Source: Alphaproteobacteria bacterium
GTDB taxonomy: Bacteria > Pseudomonadota > Alphaproteobacteria > Paracaedibacterales > VGCI01
DNA length: 35,662 nucleotides
Assembly (NCBI GenBank): GCA_019746225.1
Contig: JAIESE010000067.1
Span: 1-35,662 of the forward strand
Reading direction: 5' to 3'
Position 1 is the first letter of the stretch. Each line of letters begins with the position of its first letter. The translations under genes and the position numbers were made by a program. The notes beneath the pieces were generated by a model. The model saw only the letters and a list, made by a program, of their open reading frames with translations, searched no databases and was not told the DNA's origin. Shown piece by piece: positions 7,854 to 16,376 of this stretch.

Positions 7854-7916
7854 CGTACAGCTGCATTTTATAATATTGATATAAAAATTTCCGTACAGCT
7901 GGATTTTATAATATTC
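7854..7916. repeat. Paired 25-bp direct repeat upstream of the TraD-like gene
   Basis: Two copies, 7854-7878 and 7892-7916, match at 23 of 25 positions, with one internal difference and one at the last base. Their starts are 38 bp apart. Each begins CGTACAGCTG and ends in TTTTATAATATT. They sit about 30-90 bp upstream of the ATG at 7826. On the gene strand each copy contains a TATAAAA-like box next to a CAGCTG palindrome. Tandem operators or duplicated promoters are plausible; no function is shown. Confidence 0.6.
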
Positions 7917-8085
7917 ATGGCACAATATTTGTCAAGAAGATAAAATTTTAATCTATTTAAATAAGAGGCGAAATTATTATCAAAGAATGTTAAAATCGGG
8001 AAAGAATTTGCAAAACATGCGACACATTCGATAAATAATTGCAAATAATACAAATTATTATATATTTTTGAAAGATTATTGCGAA

Positions 8086-8727
8086 ATGAACAATTTGAAA
8101 AAATTTATTGGAACCACCCAATCCCTATTATTGATCATATTACTCTTAGTCAGTATGGGGCTTCCAACATATGCCTCTCTTCACAAAGGCGAATACTTTA
8201 TCATTCATGAAAAGTATGAAGATGCAATTACAACTCTTGAACCTTTTGCTGCTCAAAACAACCCACATGCTTTATATCTTCTATCTTATATTTATCTTAT
8301 GCCTTCAAGTCATCATCTAAACTTTCAAAAGGGATTGGCTCTTCTCGAAAAAGCTGTTTCTCTAAATTATGCGCCTGCGATAGACGAACTTGCCGGCCTT
8401 TACCTCAGTGGTGAAGGTGTTGAGAAAAATGAGGAGAAAGCTTTACATTATTACTTGAAAGGCGCTGATGCTGGGTATGGGCCTAGCCAATTTAACAGCG
8501 GAATTATGTACAAAGAAGGACAAGGAACAGCCACTGATCCTGCAAAAGCTTATTTCTATTTATGCATGGCGTCTCTGAACACTTCAGATTTAGGGGACGT
8601 TACCCAAGATGCCGCAAAATACAGGGATGAAGTTGTTCCCCTTCTTTCTCCGGAGGTGCGCCAGGAAACTCTCCGCCAGGTTAATGCACTCACCCTGCCA
8701 AAGGAATCAAGAAGGGAGAAGTCGTAA
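8086..8727 (+). CDS. Sel1-repeat (SLR) secreted protein
   Basis: 213 residues from the ATG at 8086; an in-frame TTG at 8068 is less likely. Neither has a clear ribosome binding site. The N-terminus has a long hydrophobic signal segment ending in PTYAS, so the protein is exported. Sel1-like TPR repeats follow: YAPAIDELAGLYLSGEGVEK, then NEEKALHYYLKGADAGYGPS and FNSGIMYKEGQGTATDPAKA, with the A..LG..Y..G.GV..D...A..Y...A pattern. Such proteins act as protein-protein scaffolds, and in intracellular bacteria several mediate host interaction (for example Legionella EnhC and LpnE). The upstream spacer is extremely AT-rich. It is on the same strand as cpoB but separated by about 80 bp with its own promoter space. 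Confidence 0.8.
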   Translation: MNNLKKFIGTTQSLLLIILLLVSMGLPTYASLHKGEYFIIHEKYEDAITTLEPFAAQNNPHALYLLSYIYLMPSSHHLNFQKGLALLEKAVSLNYAPAIDELAGLYLSGEGVEKNEEKALHYYLKGADAGYGPSQFNSGIMYKEGQGTATDPAKAYFYLCMASLNTSDLGDVTQDAAKYRDEVVPLLSPEVRQETLRQVNALTLPKESRREKS

Positions 8728-8809
8728 GCTCATGAATTTAGTCGCACTTTTTAAAGAAATCTGCTAAAAACGGCTTATATTAATATATATGCTAAAAAGA
8801 GGATGCATC

Positions 8810-9865
8810 ATGACTTTACCCATACCATTGAAATCAAGGCTCTCACTCTATTCTCTACTCGCGACTTGTGCCCTCATATCTGGATTTAGCCTTCCCATAA
8901 AAGCAGAGGATAGCACCGCTGCCATTGGAGCCCTGAGTGCTCGAATTGAGGATTTGGAAAACCAGTTGTCAGGCGGCGCAAAAACAGATGATGCCAACCC
9001 AGGTTCCCAAGTGACAGGCGAAGACTTAAGAATCATGAAAGAAGAAATGCGCACTCTTCATGATGATATTAAACGCCTCCAAATGGAGAACGCGGATTTG
9101 CGCTCGGATCTCGCGTCTCAGAAGTCAGCACCTGCTGTTGAGCCTCATGGTGAACACCGGGATGTGCACCGAGATGACCCCCATGAGGAACACCGTGATG
9201 CAAAACCTATCAAAAGTCGAATTGAAAAGGACGCTGACCAGCCCTTTGCAGCCCCCTCCGCGGTTCCTTTAACAGATAAAGATGATGAAACCGAGTCCGT
9301 CTTAAAGCTTCTTGAACAATCCGCCCCAAGTGACGATGAGCACGATGGTCCCCTAAAGAAGAAACAGAAAAAAGATATAGAGGAGATTCGAGAAACAGCG
9401 ACGAAACATGCTGAAGAAACGGCGCCTACCCTTTCCGCTGGAAATGCAGAGGCTCAATATAATGAAGCGTTTGCGCTCTATAATAGTGGTGCTTATAAGG
9501 AAGCGGAACGTGCCTTTAGTTACTTTATTAAAACCTACCCAAAAGACCCATTGGTTTCAAAGGCAATGTATTGGAAAGCTGAGTCATGCTTGAAACAAAG
9601 CAAACATAAAGAGGCAAAAATTCTTTTTGTGAACGCCTATAAAAAGAATCCGAAGGGACCAAAAGCGCCGGACTGTTTATTGAGGCTTGGAGAAGCTCTT
9701 GCCTTACAAGGGAAAAAGGATGATGCCTGTACAGCCTGGCGGAAATTACAAACGGACTTCCCTCATATAACCAGTGAAATGAAAACAGAATTGGGAGCGT
9801 TAAAGAAGAAGTATGAGTGTCAGGTAAAATCTGAAAAAGCACCAGCAGCTGCCTCAAATTCTTAA
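8810..9865 (+). CDS. cpoB: Cell division coordinator CpoB (YbgF), Tol-Pal associated
   Basis: 351 residues from the ATG at 8810. AGAGGA lies about 8 nt upstream, so I prefer it to the in-frame ATG at 8789. The order is: signal peptide ending near IKAEDS; an N-terminal coiled coil (IGALSARIEDLENQL and MKEEMRTLHDDIKRLQMENA); a long hydrophilic linker rich in His, Asp and Glu; then C-terminal TPRs (NAEAQYNEAFALYNSGAYKE, the GPKAPDCLLRLGEALALQGK segment, CTAWRKLQTDFP) as in YbgF. CpoB is periplasmic and couples Tol-Pal constriction with peptidoglycan synthesis. Here it is separated from tolQRAB-pal and sits 18 bp before murJ, probably co-transcribed with it. The His/Asp-rich linker is unusual and might bind metal. 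Confidence 0.85.
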   Translation: MTLPIPLKSRLSLYSLLATCALISGFSLPIKAEDSTAAIGALSARIEDLENQLSGGAKTDDANPGSQVTGEDLRIMKEEMRTLHDDIKRLQMENADLRSDLASQKSAPAVEPHGEHRDVHRDDPHEEHRDAKPIKSRIEKDADQPFAAPSAVPLTDKDDETESVLKLLEQSAPSDDEHDGPLKKKQKKDIEEIRETATKHAEETAPTLSAGNAEAQYNEAFALYNSGAYKEAERAFSYFIKTYPKDPLVSKAMYWKAESCLKQSKHKEAKILFVNAYKKNPKGPKAPDCLLRLGEALALQGKKDDACTAWRKLQTDFPHITSEMKTELGALKKKYECQVKSEKAPAAASNS

Positions 9866-9883
9866 CTCTGGAGCCTAAATAAT

Positions 9884-11413
9884 ATGCGCATTATCCGGGC
9901 CATGGCCACTGTCGGAGGATTTACCGGCGTCAGTCGTATTTTTGGGCTGATCCGGGAAAGTCTGATGTCGCATATTATCGGTGCAAGCCCCATTACGGAC
10001 GCCTTTCTCGTTGCCTTTAAATTCCCTAATTTCTTTCGCCGCATCTTTGCGGAAGGAGCTTTTAACGCCTCCTTTGTCCCCCAATTTTCAGGACAACTTG
10101 CCAGTGAAGGTACTGAGTCTGCCAAACTTTTAGCCGAACGGGTGATGGCCGTTTTGGGCACAACGTTGATTTTGTTCGTGCTCTTTATTGTTGTGGCTAC
10201 CCCTTGGGTCATGGGGGTCATAGCCCCTGGATTTTCGGGCGACCGCCTTGAAATGGCCATCACATTCACCCGAATCACTTTTCCGTATATTTTATTTATT
10301 TCCATATCCGCTCTTCTCAGTGGCGTATTGAATTCCCTAGACCGATTTGCTGCCGCTGCCGCTGCTCCCATCATCCTCAACATCATCATGATTGGGTCGA
10401 TGATCATCTTTTCTTATGCGGACCTAGTCACTGGAAAGGCTTTATCTTGGGCTGTATTTTTGTCAGGTGTTTTGCAATTGGTTTGGCTCTATTGGGCAGT
10501 TTGGCGTACCGGATTTCGATTAAAAATTCGCCTGCCGCGCCTCACACCAGAGGTGCGAAAAGTCTTACGACTTATGGTTCCTGGGGCCATTGGCGCGGGC
10601 GTTATGAACATCAATTTACTGCTCGACATGGTGTTTGCCTCCCTTCTTCCCGCGGGCTCCATTTCCTTCCTTCATTATGCGGATCGGCTCAACCAACTTC
10701 CTCTGTCCCTCTTTGGTGTCGCCATGGGGACCGCGCTCCTGCCCTCTTTGTCCCGTCAGATTCGGCTTGGAGAATTTGAAAAAGCCCTTGTCAACCAAGG
10801 CATCGCCGTTGAAGTGTCCCTTCAACTAACGATACCGGCGGCCCTGGGGTTGGTCCTTCTCTCTTATCCAATTATTGATCTGATCTATGGTTTAGAAGGC
10901 GATCAAGTCACCGCAACAGCCGCGGCTCTTGCTGCATTTGCCACGGGTATTCCTGCGTATGTATTTAGCAAAGTTTTTGCAACCGGATTCTTCGCTCGCC
11001 AGGACACAAAGACACCCGTCAAAATTGCGGTCATCAGCATTGTTTGCAATCTCTTCCTCAACCTCATTCTCATGGGCCCCTTCTCTCATGTGGGCTTGGC
11101 GATGGCTACATCCATTGCCGCTTGGGTGAATGCGGGTCTTCTTCTCCTCGTTCTTCACCGCCGGGGGTGGTTTTCCCTCAACCGACAAATACAAATCACG
11201 GCCATGAAAGTTTTGATCTCAGCCGCAGCCATGGGCGGTGGGCTGATCCTCGCCCGTGATCGATGGCTCACCACCCTTCCCGATTCGCTTCTGCTGCAAA
11301 TCACGGCTGTCCTAAGCATCATCATCTGCGGTATGGTTATTTTTGGTGGCATGGGACAATTGACGGGTGCGTTTAATCTGACCCATATTCGCCAGGCTTT
11401 ACGACGTAATTAA
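9884..11413 (+). CDS. murJ: Lipid II flippase MurJ
   Basis: 509-residue integral membrane protein of the MOP/MVF superfamily that moves lipid II across the inner membrane. It begins with the family signature (AMATVGGFTGVSRIFGLIRE, then the ITDAFLVAFKFPNFFRRIFA region), which carries the central-cavity Arg residues. About 14 hydrophobic segments follow, including the FLHYADRLNQLPLSLFGVAMG block. The length is typical. A CTGGAG sequence precedes the ATG. It sits between cpoB and trpS with spacers under 20 bp, so an operon is likely. murJ-trpS adjacency is common in alphaproteobacteria, where glnD often precedes murJ; here cpoB takes that place. Confidence 0.95.
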   Translation: MRIIRAMATVGGFTGVSRIFGLIRESLMSHIIGASPITDAFLVAFKFPNFFRRIFAEGAFNASFVPQFSGQLASEGTESAKLLAERVMAVLGTTLILFVLFIVVATPWVMGVIAPGFSGDRLEMAITFTRITFPYILFISISALLSGVLNSLDRFAAAAAAPIILNIIMIGSMIIFSYADLVTGKALSWAVFLSGVLQLVWLYWAVWRTGFRLKIRLPRLTPEVRKVLRLMVPGAIGAGVMNINLLLDMVFASLLPAGSISFLHYADRLNQLPLSLFGVAMGTALLPSLSRQIRLGEFEKALVNQGIAVEVSLQLTIPAALGLVLLSYPIIDLIYGLEGDQVTATAAALAAFATGIPAYVFSKVFATGFFARQDTKTPVKIAVISIVCNLFLNLILMGPFSHVGLAMATSIAAWVNAGLLLLVLHRRGWFSLNRQIQITAMKVLISAAAMGGGLILARDRWLTTLPDSLLLQITAVLSIIICGMVIFGGMGQLTGAFNLTHIRQALRRN

Positions 11414-11431
11414 TTTGGCAAGGAGACAAAA

Positions 11432-12442
11432 ATGAAACGGGTTCTTTCTGGCATTCGTCCCACAGGAGACATTCATTTAGGCAATTATCTCGGCGCTATC
11501 CGGAACTGGGTTGCCATGCAGCAGGAAATGGATGAGAACCTGTTTTGTATTGTGGACCTTCACGCTTTGACAACCCTCGAGGATGTTAAAAATCTCGTCG
11601 GGAATACCCGCATCATGGCCGCAGCCTACATTGCCAGCGGTATCAGTCCCGTGACATCTCATATTTTTGTGCAAAGTCATGTGCCCGCTCACACAGAGCT
11701 TGCGTGGATATTTGGCTGCATCACGCCCATGGGTTGGTTAAATCGGATGACTCAATATAAGGAGAAAGCCGGTAATCAACGAGATACCGCGTGTCTCGGG
11801 CTCCTCGCTTATCCTGTGCTCATGGCCGCCGATGTCCTTATATACAAAGCAACCCATGTGCCCGTTGGAGAAGATCAAAAGCAGCATGTTGAGCTGATGC
11901 GCGATATCGCTGGTATGTTCAATCGTGAGTTTAACAAAGAGGTATTTAAGCTGCCAGAGCCCCTCATTTTTGGCGCTGGAACACGCATCATGAGCCTTCG
12001 CGATGGCACCTCCAAAATGAGCAAATCGGATATTTCTGAGTACTCCCGCATCAATATGATGGATGATGCGGACACCCTGTCTTTAAAAATTCGCAAAGCC
12101 AAAACCGATGCAGATCCGCTCCCGGATTCTGCTAAGGCTCTTGAGGGACGCCCCGAAGCGACCAACCTCATTAATATCTATGCAGCTCTCATCAACCAAA
12201 CGCCAGATCAAGTGTGTCAGACTTTTGCGGGGAGCACTTTCTCCACGTTCAAGAAAGAGTTGTCGGATTTACTAATCGCCCAAATTTTGCCCATTGGTCA
12301 AGAAATGCAGCGCCTCCTGAAAGATAAGGATGAGCTCGACAAGATCTTGGCCAAAGGCGCAGCTCACGCATCCGCTCTTGCAGAAATTCACATGAAAGAG
12401 GTCCACGAAGTCGTCGGCCTTTTGAAGCCTATGGGTGTGTAA
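11432..12442 (+). CDS. trpS: Tryptophanyl-tRNA synthetase
   Basis: 336-residue class I aminoacyl-tRNA synthetase charging tRNA-Trp. The HIGH-type motif is HLGN (residues 15-18, in TGDIHLGNYLGAI). The KMSKS loop is present intact at residues 195-199. The conserved VPVGEDQKQHVELMRDIA segment lies between them. A good AAGGAG ribosome binding site precedes the ATG. It lies 18 bp after murJ and converges with the small gene at 12444-12719 with one base between the stops, so the two transcripts must overlap or end in each other's coding region. Confidence 0.96.
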   Translation: MKRVLSGIRPTGDIHLGNYLGAIRNWVAMQQEMDENLFCIVDLHALTTLEDVKNLVGNTRIMAAAYIASGISPVTSHIFVQSHVPAHTELAWIFGCITPMGWLNRMTQYKEKAGNQRDTACLGLLAYPVLMAADVLIYKATHVPVGEDQKQHVELMRDIAGMFNREFNKEVFKLPEPLIFGAGTRIMSLRDGTSKMSKSDISEYSRINMMDDADTLSLKIRKAKTDADPLPDSAKALEGRPEATNLINIYAALINQTPDQVCQTFAGSTFSTFKKELSDLLIAQILPIGQEMQRLLKDKDELDKILAKGAAHASALAEIHMKEVHEVVGLLKPMGV

Positions 12443-12443
12443 G

Positions 12444-12719
12444 TTAAGAGTAAACTATATGAAAATCTCTACCAATAATGAGCATATTCTTTGTAGCTGA
12501 TTCCGCATTTTTCTTACAATATTCTTCATATTGAGCTAAATCAATTTTTTTTACCCTAAAATCTCCTAATTGAACCATGTTTTGGTAAAGATTTTTTGAT
12601 AAACAATAATGGTGCCCATTAGGGCAATTTATACAATAGATTGCTTGATTATTTCGTGGGTCAGTGCTTTCTGAATACTCTTTTACCCCTGTGCACCAAA
12701 TGCAAAATTCTTCGGACAT
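12444..12719 (-). CDS. Small Cys-rich, probably zinc-binding protein, unknown function
   Basis: 91 residues, not recognised. Three cysteine pairs or clusters are visible: C-x2-C near the N-terminus (FCIWCTG), C-x2-C (IYCINCPNGHHYCLS, with a further His-His and Cys), and a lone C in YEEYCKK. This looks like a zinc-ribbon or treble-clef fold. It has no signal peptide or membrane segment. AGAGG lies about 10 nt upstream of the ATG, which supports it as a real gene. It is convergent with trpS and has no same-strand neighbours nearby. Confidence 0.6.
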   Translation of the reverse strand: MSEEFCIWCTGVKEYSESTDPRNNQAIYCINCPNGHHYCLSKNLYQNMVQLGDFRVKKIDLAQYEEYCKKNAESATKNMLIIGRDFHIVYS

Positions 12720-12844
12720 GTCTTAATTGCCTCTTTATAAAAGTCACTCACATGTTTAATTTAAGTAAATCATAAATCAATTAATATTTGATTTAGAATT
12801 TGATATATTAAAAGAATTTATCACCTCCTCTCATGGGACCAAGG

Positions 12845-13055
12845 CTGTTTAGAAAATGTTATAAAGCCTAAACGCTTCTTGCAAGTTCCCCTGGTTTATC
12901 CTTCACTCCCTCCCCACGCAGGTGGGAATCCACGGCTTCTTCGCGCAAGCGGAGGAAATACATTGTGCAGTGCTTACGCACTGCGACGTGGACCCCCACC
13001 ATCGTGGGGGAGGAGTGAAAGAAATTGCTTGGGTAATTTTATATTTTCTAAACAG
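12845..13055. repeat. Palindromic (MITE/REP-like) element with terminal inverted repeats
   Basis: The outer 13-bp arms are perfect: CTGTTTAGAAAAT (12845-12857) and ATTTTCTAAACAG (13043-13055). Inside, a second arm pair is also inverted: CTTCACTCCCTCCCCACG on the left against CGTGGGGGAGGAGTGAAAG on the right, each continuing toward a GGTGGGAATCCACG-like core and its complement. The centre holds a small GCAGTGC/GCACTGC hairpin. The GTGGGAATCCACGG core resembles the 'gcgggaatcca' palindromic repeats found in many proteobacterial genomes. It encodes no transposase, so it is a non-autonomous element or a BIME-like repeat. Confidence 0.65.
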
Positions 13056-13186
13056 ACTTACTGGAGGGGATGGCACCCTTTGGAACCTATATGTGTCACC
13101 AATACAGATCTTTTTGAATGTGTCTTTCATAATAAACAATAACAACCATATATAGTCATTATTTTAAGAATATAAGGCCTTAGGCA

Positions 13187-13216
13187 TTGCATTCTTACTT
13201 TTTCTTCAGTTAGTAT
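13187..13216 (+). promoter_or_regulatory. Possible rpoH promoter
   Basis: TTGCAT (13187-13192) and TAGTAT (13211-13216), 18 bp apart, match the sigma-70 boxes at four of six positions each and lie about 60 bp before the rpoH ATG. The region is AT-rich, so chance matches are easy. Confidence 0.25.
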
Positions 13217-13275
13217 TTTTATAGGGACAAAAGCGTCTCTGAAGCGTTTCATTGGCCTTTTATGAATGGGTTTAT

Positions 13276-14157
13276 ATGTCGCAAGCCTCACAGACTCAAA
13301 ATCGTGATGAACTCAACCACCATTACGTGCGTCAAATACGCGCTCTTCCCATGTTAACGTTGGAAGAGGAATGCGCGTTGGCCAAAAAATGGCGCAAGGA
13401 CGGTGATACACAAGCCGTAGAACGTTTGGTGGCCAGCCACTTACGCTTGGTGGCCAAAATTGCATCTGGCTATAGAGGGTATGGGTTGCCGTTGAATGAC
13501 CTTGTGTCGGAAGGCAACATCGGGATGATGCAAGCCATGAAGCATTATGACCCGGACCGCGGATTTCGCTTGTCTACCTATGCCATGTGGTGGATCAAAG
13601 CCAGCATTCAAGATTATATTTTACGCACTTGGTCTTTGGTTAAAATTGGAACGACATCGTCTCAAAAGCGCCTCTTCTTTAGTTTGCGCAAAGCTCAGCG
13701 CAAGCTCCATGCCATGGAAGAAGGAGAACTCAACCCCGAAATCGTGACTGCCTTGGCGAAGAAACTTTCTGTTCATGAGAGTGAAGTGATTCAAATGAAT
13801 CAACGTTTGGGGGGTGATAGTTCGTTGAACATCATGATCAGCGGCGGCGAAGAAGACTCGCCTGAATGGATTGAATGGCTTGTTGATGAGCGCGAAGACC
13901 AGGAAATGCAAGCGATTCATTCGGACGAAATGACCAAGCGTCGAAACCTGTTGGAGAGCGCGATGACTTGTCTGAACGAAAATGAACATCAAGTTTTTGT
14001 GGAGCGTCGCCTCAAGGATCCCCCGTTAACTCTAGAAGAGATAAGCAAAAGCATTGGCATTTCAAGAGAACGGGTCCGCCAAATCGAATTTAGAGCTTTT
14101 GAAAAAATCCAAAAGCAAATTAAACGCCTTATCGCTGAATCCCATCGGAGCCTTTAA
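13276..14157 (+). CDS. rpoH: RNA polymerase heat-shock sigma factor RpoH (sigma-32)
   Basis: 293 residues from the ATG at 13276; the longer frame would use a TTG at 13252. Region 2 is clear: LVASHLRLVAKIASGYRGYG, LVSEGNIGMMQAMKHYDPD and FRLSTYAMWWIKASIQDYIL. The RpoH box, which sets RpoH apart from RpoD, reads SSQKRLFFSLRKAQRKL; the usual form is Q(R/K)(K/R)LFFNLRK, so a Ser replaces the Asn. Region 4 with its helix-turn-helix is LTLEEISKSIGISRERVRQI. RpoH directs transcription of chaperone and protease genes. Its stop overlaps the next ATG by one base (TAATG), coupling it to the disulfide reductase, which suggests a shared response to protein-folding stress. No strong ribosome binding site is seen. 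Confidence 0.93.
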   Translation: MSQASQTQNRDELNHHYVRQIRALPMLTLEEECALAKKWRKDGDTQAVERLVASHLRLVAKIASGYRGYGLPLNDLVSEGNIGMMQAMKHYDPDRGFRLSTYAMWWIKASIQDYILRTWSLVKIGTTSSQKRLFFSLRKAQRKLHAMEEGELNPEIVTALAKKLSVHESEVIQMNQRLGGDSSLNIMISGGEEDSPEWIEWLVDEREDQEMQAIHSDEMTKRRNLLESAMTCLNENEHQVFVERRLKDPPLTLEEISKSIGISRERVRQIEFRAFEKIQKQIKRLIAESHRSL

Positions 14158-16256
14158 TGAAAAACACTTCCCCAATCCTAAAATATGTCCTTCTCATTCT
14201 GGCATTTTTTGTTCAGACCAGTTTCGCAGATCAGGCTAAAGTTAAGCTCTCCCTGATTTCAGAATCAAAAACCGTCGGCAATGAAACGACGCTCAATCTT
14301 GGCTTGCGGGCTAAAATTATTCCCGGTTGGAAGACCTATTGGCGCTCTCCTGGCGTTGCGGGTTATGGGGTGACTTTCACCTGGGACGGGTCCCGCAATG
14401 TTAAGTCCGTTCAACTTCTTTGGCCCATTCCTCACCGGTCACAAACCCAAATGGGACAGGTGAATGCCTATGATGGGGATGTTGTGTTTCCTTTGAAAGT
14501 GGAAGTTGTTGACCCCGCAAAACCCATCCACCTGAATTTAAATGTGGATATGTTGGTGTGTGATGTCGGCAATTGCTTGCCTGTTATGGAAACAATCAAC
14601 CTCGATCTGCCTTCGGGTTCAAAGACCGAAAGTGCCGAGGCGGCCCTGATCCGCGAAGCGTTTAAAAATCTGCCAGAGCGTAAAATTCCTGAAACTCATG
14701 ACTTTGGGTCCTTTCAAATTCAGCGCGTTGCCCTTCAAGGAGCAGACGAGATTCCCCCCACGTTGCAAGTGGTACTCTCCAAAGAAAGTGGTTCATTTTC
14801 AGAAGGCGACCTGCCCGAGGTCTATCTCGAAATAAAAGATAAGCTGGTGGATGCTCCGGTGGTTACCCTTTCGAAAGACCGAAAGAGCGTTCGGTACTCC
14901 GCAGCAATCTATCCGGATTCCAATCGCGTCCCGACTTTATTGACAAATTTAATTGGCAATCCTGTGACCTTAACCATCAAATATCAGAATGAACTCTTGG
15001 AGGTGGATCAAACCCTCAAAATGCAACAACTCAGTTTTGGTCTGTTAGCGGCAATGCTTCTTGCAGCCTTTATCGGTGGACTCATTTTGAACATCATGCC
15101 ATGCGTTTTGCCCGTGTTGTCCCTCAAAGTCCTTTCCGTCATGCGCCATGGTGGCGGAAACAACGCCGTTGTTCGACATGAATTTCTGGCAACCGTTTTG
15201 GGCATTCTCTTTTCCTTCCTTGTCCTTGCCGGTGGCGCCATCTTCCTCAAACTCTCCGGCGAAGCGGTCGGGTGGGGTGTGCAATTCCAAGAACCTCATT
15301 TCCTGATAGCCCTGGTTGGCATATTGACCCTCTTCGCGTGTAATCTTTTTGGGTTTTTTGAATTTCGATTGCCCCCCTTCCTATCGACGCTCGGCGGCAT
15401 CACGCCCAAACGCGAAAGTTGGGTAGGATCCTTCCTCGAAGGTTCCCTCGTCACCGCGCTTGCCACCCCTTGCACGGCGCCCTTTTTGGGAACGGCCCTG
15501 GCCTTTGCCCTCTCCCGCGGCATCTATGAAATTCTCTTAACATTTATGGTGATGGGACTCGGCCTTGCGTTTCCTTTCCTCCTGATTGCCTTCTTTCCAA
15601 CGATGGCCACTAAGTTGCCCAAACCCGGCGCCTGGATGATCACCGTGAAGTATGTGTTTGGGGCGCTGATCCTCGTAACTGCTCTGTGGTTGATTTATGT
15701 TTTAATCGCAGAAATCGGAATGGTTGGAGCTTATAGCATTGCTGGATTGATGCTCCTGTTGTCACTCCTCTTGAAGAGTACGGGTAAGGTCACGGAAGCC
15801 CGCAAGAAAATGGCTTGGATTGCCGCTGCACTCTTGATTGCTGCAAGCTTTGCCCTGCCAACTTTCTTACGCCATCCCGTTGAAGGATTGCCCGCCAAGG
15901 TCAATGGCATCTGGCACCCCTTTGAGCCAGAACGCATCCAAGACTACATTAAACAAGGAAAAACAGTCTTCGTGAATGTGACAGCGGATTGGTGCCTCAC
16001 CTGTCAGATGAATAAATTAATTGCGCTTAAAACCGATGCTGTGGAAAAGGCGTTGAGTGATCCTAGTGTCATCGCCATGGAAGCGGACTGGACGAAGCAT
16101 GACCCCAAAATCACGACCTATCTAAAATCCTTCAACCAGTATGGGATTCCGTTTTATGCTGTCTACGGTTGTAAAACGCCCGCGGGCCGTTTCTTGGGCC
16201 AAATCCTCACGCCCCAAACGGTCCTTGAGGCTTTGGAGAGTGAGAAATGCCGTTGA
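14157..16256 (+). CDS. DsbD/ScsB-type thiol:disulfide interchange protein
   Basis: 699 residues with three parts. A signal peptide and periplasmic N-terminal domain of the DsbD-alpha/'disulfide bond corrector' type (WKTYWRSPGVAGYGV) come first, with a redox Cys pair at C135 and C140 (LVCDVGNC). The CcdA-like membrane domain begins near residue 293 and has the two transmembrane cysteines C316 (NIMPCVLPV) and C439 (ATPCTAP). The C-terminal thioredoxin domain has C613-x-x-C616 (TADWCLTCQM). All six redox cysteines are therefore present. It passes electrons from cytoplasmic thioredoxin to periplasmic partners. The N-terminal domain with its closely spaced cysteines fits the ScsB/alphaproteobacterial DsbD group. 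The ATG overlaps the rpoH stop, so translation is probably coupled. Confidence 0.9.
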   Translation: MKNTSPILKYVLLILAFFVQTSFADQAKVKLSLISESKTVGNETTLNLGLRAKIIPGWKTYWRSPGVAGYGVTFTWDGSRNVKSVQLLWPIPHRSQTQMGQVNAYDGDVVFPLKVEVVDPAKPIHLNLNVDMLVCDVGNCLPVMETINLDLPSGSKTESAEAALIREAFKNLPERKIPETHDFGSFQIQRVALQGADEIPPTLQVVLSKESGSFSEGDLPEVYLEIKDKLVDAPVVTLSKDRKSVRYSAAIYPDSNRVPTLLTNLIGNPVTLTIKYQNELLEVDQTLKMQQLSFGLLAAMLLAAFIGGLILNIMPCVLPVLSLKVLSVMRHGGGNNAVVRHEFLATVLGILFSFLVLAGGAIFLKLSGEAVGWGVQFQEPHFLIALVGILTLFACNLFGFFEFRLPPFLSTLGGITPKRESWVGSFLEGSLVTALATPCTAPFLGTALAFALSRGIYEILLTFMVMGLGLAFPFLLIAFFPTMATKLPKPGAWMITVKYVFGALILVTALWLIYVLIAEIGMVGAYSIAGLMLLLSLLLKSTGKVTEARKKMAWIAAALLIAASFALPTFLRHPVEGLPAKVNGIWHPFEPERIQDYIKQGKTVFVNVTADWCLTCQMNKLIALKTDAVEKALSDPSVIAMEADWTKHDPKITTYLKSFNQYGIPFYAVYGCKTPAGRFLGQILTPQTVLEALESEKCR

Positions 16257-16376
16257 GGGCTTTTAAGAGAATTGAGACCAACAGACAGTGAAAAGCAATA
16301 TGTCTGATGGTTGGCAGGGGATTTGGAGGGGTTCAAGTGCCCCTTGCCATTAAGCCGCCTCAACTTCAACTTCATC

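Larger units (their letters stand above)
12720..13275. other. 556-bp intergenic region with palindromic element and rpoH leader
   Basis: No credible gene. The first 125 bp are AT-rich and hold the promoter side of the Cys-rich gene. The middle is the 211-bp palindromic element annotated separately; the reading frames across it are products of its inverted repeats. The last 200 bp form the rpoH upstream region. Confidence 0.6.

Noticed and set aside
7827..7925. Longer N-terminus for the TraD-like protein starting at 7925
   Set aside because: The extension runs through the duplicated AT-rich motif, whereas the ATG at 7826 has a strong AAAGGAAG in front of it.
12879..13155. Overlapping open frames in both strands across the trpS-rpoH spacer
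   Set aside because: They lie on the inverted arms of a palindromic repeat and have no ribosome binding sites or family signature.
16278..16314. CCAAC/GTTGG interrupted hairpin after the disulfide reductase gene as a terminator
   Set aside because: The stem is bulged and no T-run follows on either strand.
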